64,000 bases of DNA from Lumnitzera littorea (lineage: Eukaryota > Streptophyta > Magnoliopsida > Myrtales > Combretaceae). This document shows positions 37,201 through 49,400 of the stretch, one piece after another. Every line of letters begins with the position of its first letter. The stretch's first letter is position 1. A model generated the notes under the pieces. That model had not been told where the DNA came from, did no database searches, and worked only from the letters and a program-made list of their open reading frames with translations. The translations under genes were made by a program, and so were the position numbers. The DNA lies in NCBI GenBank assembly GCA_024138015.1, contig JAMXBB010000011.1, forward strand, positions 73,040,522-73,104,521, read 5' to 3'.

Positions 37201-37787
37201 CATTACATTTCATTATAGTTAATAACCTTGCTTGTGATTGTTTGATACTCTTTTGACTCCGTTCCACTTACTAAGCTAGTTGTGCTCACATCCTCATAGA
37301 TTCTTTTGCAAGTACTAAGTGAGGATTAGGATGTTCCGATACTACCAATCTTAGGTTAGTGTGCTATTAATTGGGAAAGTGAATAACGAAGATTCAACTG
37401 AACCTAGGCTTTTAACTGTTCTTTTGTCTTTTAAGGAAACTAATTGAGAATTCCCTAAGACGCCTACTAGTTTCCTAACTTGTTGTAAATAGTCTGCAAA
37501 ACTTGTGGCTTTTTTATAAACTCTGATGGTAAATTATAACTCTGAATATAAGACGTTTATGTCAGTACTGTTGTGTTATGAAATAATATGTTGTATAGAA
37601 TAAGTATTTTGTAAAGCTATACTATAAGTTTGATTACTCACAAGTATCAGAACGGATGCTTCAAGTTGATTGAGCTATGCACACCTTATGTGGATTGTAT
37701 CTACGATAGCAACTATGAGGTCAATTTCTATCTTAAGTTAGTTTACACAGCGGAATTATTATGACTCCTCCTATTTAGGGTGTGATA
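34264..37787 (+). mobile_element. long LTR-like unit IV, solo
   Basis: The unit starts TGTAAACCCTTAAAAT at 34264 and ends TTTAGGGTGTGATA at 37787 (3,524 bp), flanked by a perfect 5-bp duplication GTACT (34259-34263 and 37788-37792). The final 120 bases (CACACCTTATGTGGATTG ... AGTTTACACAGCGGAATTATTATGACTCC) are the reverse complement of the start of unit III with C-to-T type changes. It contains the conserved block near 36900-37200. No coding capacity beyond the short conserved frame; interpreted as a solo LTR. Confidence 0.75.
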
Positions 37788-37792
37788 GTACT

Positions 37793-39819
37793 AATTGATA
37801 ATTTCAGTTAAATGCATAAATAACAATAACCTTCATTAAGCATTGGTGGTAAATCTTTTATAAATTTGAATTGTATAAATTAGAATAATAAGATATATAA
37901 TCATGATAAAAATTTTCATATGATATAGTATCTATCAAAAAAAGACTTAATTGTGATATAGGTGATAAATTTATATCCTAAGACTCAAAATATGTCAGGG
38001 ATGCAAAATTTAATATATATCAAAGAGTTGGATGATAAAATTATGATATATTAAAAAACTATATTCTAACCTTTATTAAGATGCCAAGATTGAAAGAATT
38101 TTTGTGTGACACATCATTTTTGCTCTCTTTATATTTTAATGTTGCCAAAGTTCCACTCCTCCACCCTACCCCATACCCCACCCCATTGCCCCTACCTTCC
38201 ACCAACACCCCCGACGATAAGAGTTAGGTCATTGAGTTAATGAAGGCAAATTTATAATCCAAAATTGTTTCAAAACACACAAATGTTCTCCTGAATGGTG
38301 CAAATGATCAACACAAATATATTAGCTATAGATAATTGTGTTGTAAATACATGTGCAGGATGTATCATCATCATTTGAACTTGTTAGTAACCTTGGGATT
38401 AATCTTATGAGCGTGAGAGCTCTTATCTAGTTTGTTAGCAAAAGCCATTCTTGATTTAAGTAATTTCCTCACAATAAGTCGCCATATAATGTATAGGGAG
38501 TCGTAGTAGCTCCAATTGTATGCTTTAAGTGTCATAATCCACTAGGAAATGTTTTGGTCTAATGATTCATGTACAAATGTTATAGGAAGAGTTATGGAAA
38601 GAAAAATAGGTGAACTCAATATCTCACATGTGCACTTGTGTCAGTAGATTCAATTTTGTGTTGAGTTGTTCTTAATTCATTTTTCTCAAAGTAGTTGATT
38701 TTGTCAATTTTAGAGATATTCTAGTGTAGCTTCCACGCTACTTTCAATCTTGGCAATATTTATATTGTCATTAAATGAGAAGATTACCCTCATATATAGA
38801 TTTTAGGGGCTAATTCTAATTGCATGATGGTTCATAATTGAATGGATAAGATTTGATATTAAAGGTGATTGGATCTCCCTTAATGATCTAATGGCTTATA
38901 TTGATCCCATCTTTTCTTATATGGACATAGGCTTTTGGAAGTGAGCTTGGAAATGAGCTTACATAAGCCCATAAAGCTTATCAAGAATACACAAGGTCCA
39001 ACTCTTTTATAAAGAAGCGTAGCTTTTCTTTAAAACTTATTTTAGCAATTTTAAAACTCATAAAACCTTTCTTCTTATAAGTTTACTTTTCACACATCAG
39101 ATAATTGAGGAAAGCTAATAGTAGAAAGATCAATCTAAGAGTTCTTATTGTAAACTTATCAAGCCATATTTTCTTAAAATATTCCTATTTGAGCCTGGTT
39201 TCCTAAGTCTCATTGCTAGCCCATTAAATTAGTCCATAACATTAAATTGGGCCAAAATGCGATTACAAAATAACCTGCTTTAGACTTTTTTACTAAAAAA
39301 TTCCTAATGATTCCATATAGTATATTCTTTTACGTTATATTTGGAAAGAAAGAAAGAATTGAAAGGGATAGAAAGTGAAGGAAAAGAATTAAACTAGAAA
39401 AAAATGAAAGGAAAAATACTAAAAATTTCCTTATTTGGATAAGGAAAGAATTTAAGGCTTGTTTAGATAAGGAAACAATATGAAGTTTTGAAGTAAAAGG
39501 AAAACTAGTAAAATAGAATTCTTATTTTGGTAAATATCATTAGAATTAAAAGTTCCTATTGATATATCTTTTTTTCCTAGAAGGTTTCTATCGATTAAAG
39601 GTATGTTTATGTAAGTAAAATAGCGTTTTTGTTTAAATTCCTTCACAATTTTCTCAAATCTTCTCATTCTCTTTCCTTTTTTTTTTTTTTTTTTTTCAAA
39701 TAAAAATTATTTAAAAAATTCTCATCCATCTTTTCTTCTTGATTCCATTTCAAAACACATGCCTAAAAAGTTATTCCATTTAAACAATCTAATTATATAA
39801 ATGTGACGAACTAGCTTAG
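37793..39819. other. intergenic, no gene recognised
   Basis: AT-rich DNA with a C-rich patch at about 38150-38215 (runs such as CCCCATACCCCACCCC) and purine-rich A/G tracts at 39340-39420. I found no exon-like or element-specific signal. The open frame at 39452-39667 is probably chance. Confidence 0.35.
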
Positions 39820-40280
39820 AGTTACGATTGAAATAAGTTGAGCCACTTACAAGTTACTTAAACTCGACAATCAAATTAAGTTTGAACTCAAAATAAAGTT
39901 TATTTATTTAAATGAACCCAATTCAAACTATGATTTAGACTTGCAAGCTAACTCGACATATATTATAAATATTATATATATATATACTCTATATAATTAA
40001 AATCTACAAACTAATATTTATAAAATATGTAGAAATATATGATATGATATGAGATAATACATAAAACTTATAATATACAATATAATTTTTTTCACATTTT
40101 ATCAAACTTTATATATTTATTTATTTTATATATTAAGTTCATGGGTAGACAAGAGATTGACTCGACTTGAATTCGATTTATAAACAGACCAAGTTTAAAC
40201 TTGTAATTTTTAGACTCGGTAAAAATTCAACTCAACTTTGGTTTGTTGGACTCGATTACAGCCTTTTATAGCATCACAAT
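39820..40280. mobile_element. possible non-autonomous DNA element upstream of the acyltransferase gene
   Basis: Both sides carry ACTCGA/TCGAGT-type words: left ACTTAAACTCGACAATC and GCTAACTCGACA; right TTGACTCGACTTGAATTCG and AACTCAACTTTGG. These are arranged around a TA-rich centre, a pattern often seen in small hAT-like elements. No exact terminal repeat or target duplication could be fixed, so this is tentative. Confidence 0.3.
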
Positions 40281-40400
40281 TAAACATACATTTATTAGCC
40301 TACAATCTTTTTTCATATTAATTTTGTTGCTCTCATTTGTACTTGTCTTCTATTAAAATCAACCTGCAAAATAAATACACGCCAGCACCAATTCTTTCAC

Positions 40401-40436
40401 ATCTCTCTCTCTCTCTCTCTCGCTCTCTCTGTCTGA
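40401..40436 (+). repeat. CT-rich leader tract
   Basis: An almost pure (CT)n tract ends 15 bp before the start codon of the acyltransferase-like gene. It probably lies in the 5' untranslated leader or core promoter, where plant genes often have pyrimidine-rich patches. Confidence 0.6.
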
Positions 40437-40451
40437 ATCTTGATAATAGAT

Positions 40452-43400
40452 ATGGCGGCAACCGGAGCTTGTGTGATTGCTTCTGATCACTTGCCTCTTA
40501 TCCAACGCCCAGCCATTTCAACATCCTTAACTGTTAAATGCGATCTAATAACCATCTCCACCCGTCGGTACGCTACTCCCCGTGAGCATGTATCGATTAC
40601 GACGACTAATGAGTACAAACCAAGCGATATTGTTGAAGGAAATGCGAAGTACGTGAAGATAAGAGAACGATCGTGTGAGACCAAGAGAAATAAGAACGAG
40701 AGAAAGGGAAGTAATATGGCGTTGTCGTCGGCGCCGTTCATGGAGGACGTGAAGGTTGTAAGCGGGCGGTGGAGATTGAATAATTTTTTTGAACTGGCAA
40801 AGGAGTTAATGAGATGGGACGGCGGTCCTCCTCGCTGGTTTTCTCCGTTGGAGTGCTGCTCGCGTTTGGATGATTCTCCGTTGCTTCTCTTTTTGCCCGG
40901 TAGACTAGTTTTCTTAAAATGTTATACATACATTCTTTATTCTTATAGTGAAATTATAGATCTTTAATATAACTCTTGTTCATTTTTATTCGACTCTCAT
41001 TTGATGCATAATTAATATGTTCTTTTAATGTTGTTAAGGTGAATATTGCATCTTCCGTGTAACTCTCGTTTAGTTTTATTCAAATCTCGGATTGTGGTAA
41101 AAGCGCATAACATGTATATGAAGTTTTAATCAATTGCAAATTGTATGCGTATAGAATATATGCATCTCGGTGTAACATCACATTATGTATAAAATAAATG
41201 AAAGTTGAATAAAAATAAATGACAATATTGTAAACAATTGGAATTTACACTAAAGACAGTATAGATTACATCCACCTTTATCACCACTGTACAATTCAAA
41301 TGATAGAACAGTATCGTTAACTTCTTCACGCTTATTCAAAGTTTGAAGTACAATTTATAAGATTAAAAAAAAAAAAAAAAATCTCCATTATTACATGATT
41401 TCTTTTTCTTATAAATAGATATAAAGCAATTACTTAGAAGTACACTTCCTATCTAATAGAAAGGGATCTTACTTAAAATTGCAAATCTCAAGTTTATCTA
41501 TGAAGAGTAGATTTGATTGTATTAGTATCTACAATTCATATCTTCTATGTAATACTAATCGTTATGGACTTATTAGTAAGTGCTAGATCACGCATATTGG
41601 GTGTAATAAGTCTTGTGAAGTCAACTAATCATGGCATAATTATCCTTTTGCATCATTATAAATGATTTTTCTCAACTACTTAATATCGTGCAAAAAACCT
41701 ACTTAATAGTGTTGTAACCTTGTATTTGCTCTTGAAACGTTTTGATGTTAATGGTCACTTGTAATGAAATTTGTATTGTTTTCCCGTCATCATAGATCTA
41801 AATTAGAAATTAAATTCATTATGAGACCCATTTTGTATCTTTTACAGGACGCCATGCAGCTAGCTCAGTGGCATTTTTGTTTTTACTTTTTTTCACTGAT
41901 TATTTGTTATTTATTTTTACACACACACACATATATATATATATATATGTGTCTTTTCCGGGATGAATATTTATTTATACGTTATTAATGGGGTGAAAAA
42001 TTATATTGCAGGAATGGATGGCACAGGAGCCGGACTCGTGTTGCAGTACCCAAAGCTAGCGAAGTATGCCTGTTCCTACTTGTTGTTATAGTGTCAACTA
42101 CAGCTATACTGGTTTGATTTTATTTTTGATAAATAACCTTTGCTTAGTTGTATTTTGATGATGAGTATATAAACATCAATAATATTTAGATATATATTAG
42201 TTATAATTGATCTATATTTTTATGTGTTAAAATTTTATAGATATTTATCTGCTACTTATTAAAATATATAACATATTAATCCTATTAAAACTTTTACTTT
42301 GTGGTCAATGGCTGGTGTGCAGTATTTTCATATGCTACGCTGGTTCGCCATGCTAACATGCTGGTTCACAAGCCCGATAATATATAAATTAGTTGAACGT
42401 AGAATATATATTTGATGAAATAATAATTCTTGAACATTTTCGAAAAAATAGGGATTTTAAAAATTTTGAAATTGAAAAAGCAAATATACAAGAAACGATT
42501 AAGAAATCAATGGATTTGTGGTCATTAAACACACATGCGATTATATATTAATTTTTTACTGTGTGATTTGAAACTAAAATAATAAAGAATTTTTCACGTG
42601 CAAAAGGATATCCCTGGACAGTTCATTACCATCATTAATTTTTAATTACTTTACAAAATTCTTAGATCACTAGGATCACGATTTTATCCCTACTAATCAC
42701 ATACTACTGTATAAATAAAAGTATAATTTATATTACTTTATCAATTGGGTTACCGGTACGACTATACATGGTTTTGATAAGGACCTTCTTAGATAGGGTT
42801 TAGCATATCCTTTCGACATTCTATCTGCTTGGCATCATATTCAAATTCAATATCCAATAAGATAATGTGCTAACAAGATTAAAAATACGAACAAATGTAT
42901 ATCGTCGTAGTAAAGTAAAATACTTATTATATTTATTAGATTACATCGTTTACACCCTCTATTTTTCTATATTTTACCAAATCAAAAAAAAAAAAAAAAA
43001 AAAGTACGTTCTTCTAGATACCAACCATCGTTCCTAGATCTCCTATTTTACAAGCAAGTTAAAAGAAAAATCAGTTTCCTAATTACCATATTCATGTAAT
43101 TAGCAGTAGTTCTTTTCTCAGTCATCATTCAATGCTTATTATTTATTTATTTATTTTGTTTATCTGATACGAAATTTAGATATTAAATTGCCCATAAGTT
43201 ATTAGGGAATGAAATGGATTACATACAAAATAGAGATCTCAGACATTAAATTTAAAATACACATATCAAATAAAATAAAAACAATGATGAATGCGGGATG
43301 GGATAAAGTATAAGGTTGAGTTTCATCAATCTACGCTGCTATGAACCCGTTTAAATGCTAGACCTCAAAGTCTATATGCATTAACATTATTTTACCATTC

Positions 43401-46400
43401 GGTAAAGCCAAAAGGAAATAGCCCGTTGAAGGATAGGTTGAATGCAACGTTGATGATTCGTATATTTTTGTTTACTATCGTTAGACAACTGCAATATATG
43501 AAATTATTATAATGATGCATCCGTCTGTTATCCGCAGTATTTATAAAGCTAACTGTTTCCTTGAATGAAGGGTTTTTGACATTTGGTGCTTACACATTCC
43601 GGCGAAGGATCGAACAACCTTTACAGGTCTTCTTCTCCAATCTTTGTACCTGCTTGGCCTTTATATTTCATTTTCACCTCGATATTCTTAAAAGATATCA
43701 TATATAGGATAACCTTAGAACTTAAATAAGTTAGGAGAAACGGTGTTTTTATTTCCTTCAATAGGGAGGTATAAAATTTTGAGAATCTGTGTATGTATAT
43801 TCATATCACAGGCCAAAAAGGGTCAATATATATACAACATAGAAACACTAACCAAGCTTCTAAATATAGAAAACAAATATCCTAAATATACTCTTTACAC
43901 AATTGATAGATATTTACACATCCTAAAATATTCTAATACCTTTTAAACATAGAAAATATCATAAACATACTCTTTACATAATTGACAGATATTCTTAAAA
44001 TATTCTAATACTCCCCCTCAAGTTGGTGTGTGAAGATTGCAAACCCCCAACTTGCGTAGAAGATACCCAAACTACTGTATCCCCAATGCCTTAGTAAAAA
44101 TATCAACGAGTTGCTCAAAGCTACGTACATAAACAGTCTGAACATGTCCATGTTGAATCTCATCACGAATAAAATGACAATCAATTTCAATGTGCTTTGT
44201 GCGCTCATGAAACACGGGATTTGCACTAATGTGTAAAGCTGCTTGATTATCACAATACAACAGCATAGGATAAGAGTGTACAACACCGAAAGACAGCAAA
44301 AGACCCTTTAACCATTTTAGTTCACACACAGTGGTAGCCATGGAATGATATTCTGCTTTAGCAGAGGATCTCGACACTGTATGTTGCTTTTTAGTCTTCC
44401 AAGAAATGGGAGAAGTCTCTAACATAACAAAATATCCAGTAAGAGATCGTTGAGTTAAAGGACAACTCTCCCAATCAGAATCACAATAAGCATACAATCG
44501 AAGATCACTATCAGCTCGTAAAAGTATTCCTTGTCCAGGACTGCCCTTCAAATAACGAACTACGCGCAAAGCTGCTTCCCAATGAGCTTCCCTTGGTTGA
44601 TGCATAAATTGTGCCAAAATATGAACACTGTAGGATAACTCAGGTCGAGTAAGAGTCAAATAAATTAGTCTTCCTACCAATCTCCGATACTTCTCTGAAT
44701 TTGCCAACAATGCATTTTTTGCTAAGGCTAAATGATGATTTTGTTCAATGGGAAAACTAGATGGTTTAGCACCCAATAATCCAGCTTCACCGATAATATC
44801 TAAAGCATATTTGCGTTGGCAAAGAAAAATTCCTTCTTGATTTCGAGCCACCTCTACGCCTAAAAAATACTTCAATGTTCCCAAATTTTTCATGTAGAAG
44901 CAGTGGCATAAATAATCTTTAAACTTTTGAATGGCAACTCCATTATTCCTCGCAATAACAAGATCATCGACATACACCAGTATACTCAAATGTATCTTGT
45001 CTTGATTTAAAATAAACAATGAATAATCAGATTGAGATTAAAGAAATCCATACCGCTTTAATGCAGTTGTCAATTTGGAAAACCAACATCGGGAGGCCTG
45101 TCGTAACCCATAAAGTGATTTACGTAATCGACAAACTTTGCCAGGCTGTTGAGTAGAAAACCCAGGTGGCATCTTGATGTACACCTCTTCTTCTAAATCT
45201 CCATGCAAGAATACATTATGAACATCCATTTGATAGAGTTCCCATCCCTTTGTTGCTGCCACTAAAAGAAAAGTACGTACAGTAACCATTTTTGCAACAA
45301 GAGCGAAGGTCTCATTGTAGTCAATTTCTTCAATTTGATTATTACCAAGAATCACCAATCGAGCTTTATAACGTTCAACCGAACCATCTGAGTTATATTT
45401 GATCTTGTAAACCCATTTACTGCCTATAGCTTGCTTTCCTTGTGGTAAATCTTCTACAGTCCATGTCCCATTAGCCTCAAGTGCCTCAATTTCTTTTATC
45501 ATGGCTTCTTTCCATCAAATGTTTTTTATGGCCTGAATATAAGAAACAGGCTCCTTTTGGGCTGTCATAGCTGCTAAGAAAGAACGGTGTTGTGGAGAAA
45601 ATTTGTCACAATTTACATAATGTGCTATAGGATAGGAGGTACCTGTGGACGGAATTAGATTGGAGGAACATACAGAGGGACTTATTTGTTGTGCAGTATA
45701 TGTCATAAAATCTCACAGCCGAGTAGAAGCTTCTTTTGTTCTATGACCCCGTCCAAGTTGTTCTGGAACTAATTCACCTAAGATTTCAATGACACCTCCC
45801 CTGTTGTTATTATCACTTTGAGTCACAGTCAAATTCTTAGGTACCTCACTTTCGTCTTCCTCATTCAATTCACCATTAAAATGATTGGTGATATTGAAAA
45901 AAGCATCTTATACAAGATCTAGTTGCACACCTTCCTTATCAGCATATGGAAATTTAGATTCAGAGAACACAACATCCTTGGATACAAATTATTTTCCTAT
46001 ATCAAGATCATAAACTTTCCACCCTTTTTTCCGAAAGGATATCCTACAAATAAACAACGTTGACTTCTGTTAGCAAACTTGTTTTTTTCCCTATTTAAGT
46101 TCCGAGCATAACACATGCACCCAAAAGTTCGAATGTGATTATAACTAGAAGGTTTACCAAACAATATCTCATAAGGAATCTTTCCTCCTAATAACTTAAA
46201 AGGAGTTCGATTGATCAAATATGCAGCCGTTAGAACACATTCTCCCCAACATTTGATGGGAAGATTGGCCTGAAATCTTAAAGCTCTAGCCACATTTAAA
46301 ATATGACGATGTTTCCTCTCAACACGTCCATTCTATTGAAGTGTTCCTACACATGAGGTCTGATGTAAAATTCCATTTTCAAAAAAAATAGTTATGCAAG

Positions 46401-49400
46401 TAAGCAAATTCAGTCCCATTATCACTTCTAACTATCTTCACATCTTTTTGAAATTGTCTTTTAGTCATGGCAAAGAAATTACGCATGACAAGTTCCACTT
46501 CTGTTTTTTCAGTTAACAAATATATCCATACACCCCTAGAAAAATCATCAACAATGGTAAAGAAATACAAGACCCTACAAGAAGCATTAACACGATAAGG
46601 TTCCCACAAATCACAGTGAATTAATTCAAAAATTTCATTTGCTTTAGTGTCACTAAAAACAAAAACTTCTCTTGTTTGTTTAGCTCTCAAACAAATGTCA
46701 CATGGTTTATTCTTTACTGAACTATTACTAAATTCAACTTGAGGAAGAGATTCCACAATTTTTGCAGACGGATGCCCCATCCTCCTATGCCATAATTCAA
46801 AAGAATCCACATGGCTTGTTTTGCATGCTTGGACTGATACTGCTGACTTCAAATAATAAAGTCCCTTGCACTGTTCACCCGCTCTAATCACCATCCTCGA
46901 GGTGCGGTCCTGTATAACACAAATTTTATCAGTAAATTGGATATTACAATTAGAGCCATCAAGCAATTGCGACATAGATATCAAATTACAATTCAAATTT
47001 GGAACATAGAGAACATTGTCTAGTTTGATATGTTTTCCCAAGCAAACCGATCCCTCCTTCAATGCCATCACCTGCTCTCCATTAGGTAATCTAATTGAAC
47101 ATGCTACAATTTCTTTCAAATTTGTTAAACATTCCAAAGTACCTGTCATATGTTGTGAAGCACCGGAATCAATAATCCAATTCGGATTATCCTTACCATT
47201 CATCTTCTCACTAGTACCCGATTTGCACGTGTTTAACAAATTGAGAAAGAATAACCATTATTCTGCTGTCAAGGTCCCAGAAGCTGTATTTTCTTCCGTT
47301 GCTGCCATTGATGATGATGGCTACCCAATTACATGGGCTGTATTCACCTTTGGCGTATTACTTTGCTCACGCCCTGCACTCTGTCCCCCTCGTCCACGTC
47401 CAGCCCCTTTGGGTCGGTTACCCTACCATTCCGGATATCCAATGAGTTGAAAACACGTTTCAGAATCATGTCCCTCTCGTTTGCAGTGTGAGCAAATGGT
47501 AGATTTGTCTTTCACTTCTGTTTTATACTTTCGCCCTTCTCTATTGGTCTGCACTACAAAACTCACAACTTCTCTATGTTCCTCGTAAGATGTTTCTAAC
47601 ACGTTCTTCTTGGCACACCAACGAGTATGCCTTATTCTAGTTTGGCAATGGTTCTATGCTCAAAATATTGGAATGAACTGCTCCATATAATGCATCTTCC
47701 AACCCCATCAAAAACTGATGAAGCCTTTCTTCTTCTCGTTTTTTATCAAGTTCAGCTGCAATATTACAATTGCATCTTCCACAACGGTAGATGGGAATTT
47801 GCTCATAATTCGCAAGCTCTTCCGAGAGTTGTTTCAATTTCCCATAATAAGTCACAATCGACATACCTCTCTGTTTGCAGTTGGCAAGTTCTGCCTTGAT
47901 CTGCTGAACACGAGGTCCATTAGCGATAGAGAATTGCTCTTTGATATCTTCCCATAAATCCTTTGCAATCTCCATATATGTTATGGTAGATCGCAGTGTT
48001 GGCTCGATTGTGTTGAGCATCCATGAAACCAACATTGAATTCACAGTCCACTAATCTTCTAATTCAGTGGAATCATCAGCAGGTTGATTAATCGTTCCAT
48101 CAATAAATCCGAATTTCTTCTTGGCCCTCAACGACGTTCGCATCGCTCGAGCCCATTCATCATAATAGTCTCTTTTTAATTGCACCTGAGTAATTATATT
48201 ACCAGGATTATCACTCGAAGTCAATAGGTAAGGGGAGGTTGGTTTCTTTCCCTCGCTAGTCATAGCGTTTTTTTTTTTTTTTAACCAGGCTCTGATACCA
48301 TATAAAATTTTGAGAAGAAAATTTCTGTGTGTGTATATTCATATCACAGGCCAAAAAGGGCCAATATATATACAATATAGATGTACTAACCAAACTTTTA
48401 AATATAGAAAACAAATATCCTAAATATACTCTTTACATAATTGACAGATATTTACACATCTTAAAATATTCTAATACCTTTTAAACATAGAAAATATCCT
48501 AAACATGCTCTTTACATAATTGATAGATATTCCTAAAATATTCTAATAGGAGGGGTCTCATTGATGGAGTGAAATTATTATTGATTTCGTAAACTTTTCA
48601 TGGTCTAGGACTGGTGAAATTCGTCGAGAAGACAGTTAAATCAGAGAGCAACCGTACACCAAATAGACCTGTATATGTTGTTGGAGAATCACTTGGAGCA
48701 TGCCTTGCACTAGCTGTTGCTGCTCGTAATCCCAATATCGATCTTGTACTAATTCTGGCCAATCCAGGTGAGAAAAATTTCTAAACAGTAATGTTGACAT
48801 TGATCTTTAAAGAAAAGTAATTCTGTTTAACGACAATCACATAGAAGCAAGGCTATACACAAATTGCTTGCATGGAACAGCTTCTTGCCAGAAAGTACTC
48901 AACTGTCTATCAAAAGCGATAAAAAGATGCAGACTACTACAGCCATTATAACTCGTCTTCCGACGCCAATATCCTTCTAATTCTGTATTGTTCTTTTGCA
49001 GCCATATCGTTTGATAGATCGCCGATTCAACCTCTCATACCTCTACTTGGTTTCATGCCAGAACAACTCCCACTCAGTCATCCATACTTGCTGAGCTTGA
49101 TGACAGGTTAACTTCCCTCTTTTTATTATACATGCTATCCACACATATACTTCAGCTTGAACTATGGTTGGTGACTCTGTACGCTCTTGTGAACATTACA
49201 AGTTGGGACAATGTCGAAATCCCTACCTCAACTTTACGACATGTGTTTTTTTTTTTTTTTTTTTTTTAATTTTACGTCTTTTCACAGATCTCCTGTGAGC
49301 TTAAATATCAAATTTTTGTTCAAGTAAATAGGATTTTAGACTAAAACGAAACTTTTTTATTTTACAAAATGTGCTATCCAGTCGTTCCTTCATGATTTCA

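Larger units (their letters stand above)
43770..48548 (-). mobile_element. Ty1-copia LTR retrotransposon in intron 3, full length but decayed
   Basis: The element is 4,779 bp, bounded by a perfect 5-bp duplication GGAGG (43765-43769 and 48549-48553). It runs antisense to the host gene. The order on the minus strand is LTR, tRNA-iMet primer site, gag, protease, integrase, reverse transcriptase, RNase H, polypurine tract, LTR, which is copia order. The LTRs are 241 and 248 bp and differ by a 7-bp indel and roughly 16 substitutions by eye (about 7%), so the insertion is old. Several in-frame stops and frameshifts break the polyprotein. Lying wholly inside an intron with splice sites intact, it need not abolish the host transcript. 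Confidence 0.93.

Noticed and set aside
40487..40929. Antisense open frames opposite exon 1 of the acyltransferase-like gene
   Set aside because: They are mirror frames of a real coding exon; the plus-strand frame is supported by splicing and by family similarity.
47016..47957. Plus-strand open frames across the copia gag and protease
   Set aside because: They are shadows of the minus-strand polyprotein and have no domain of their own.
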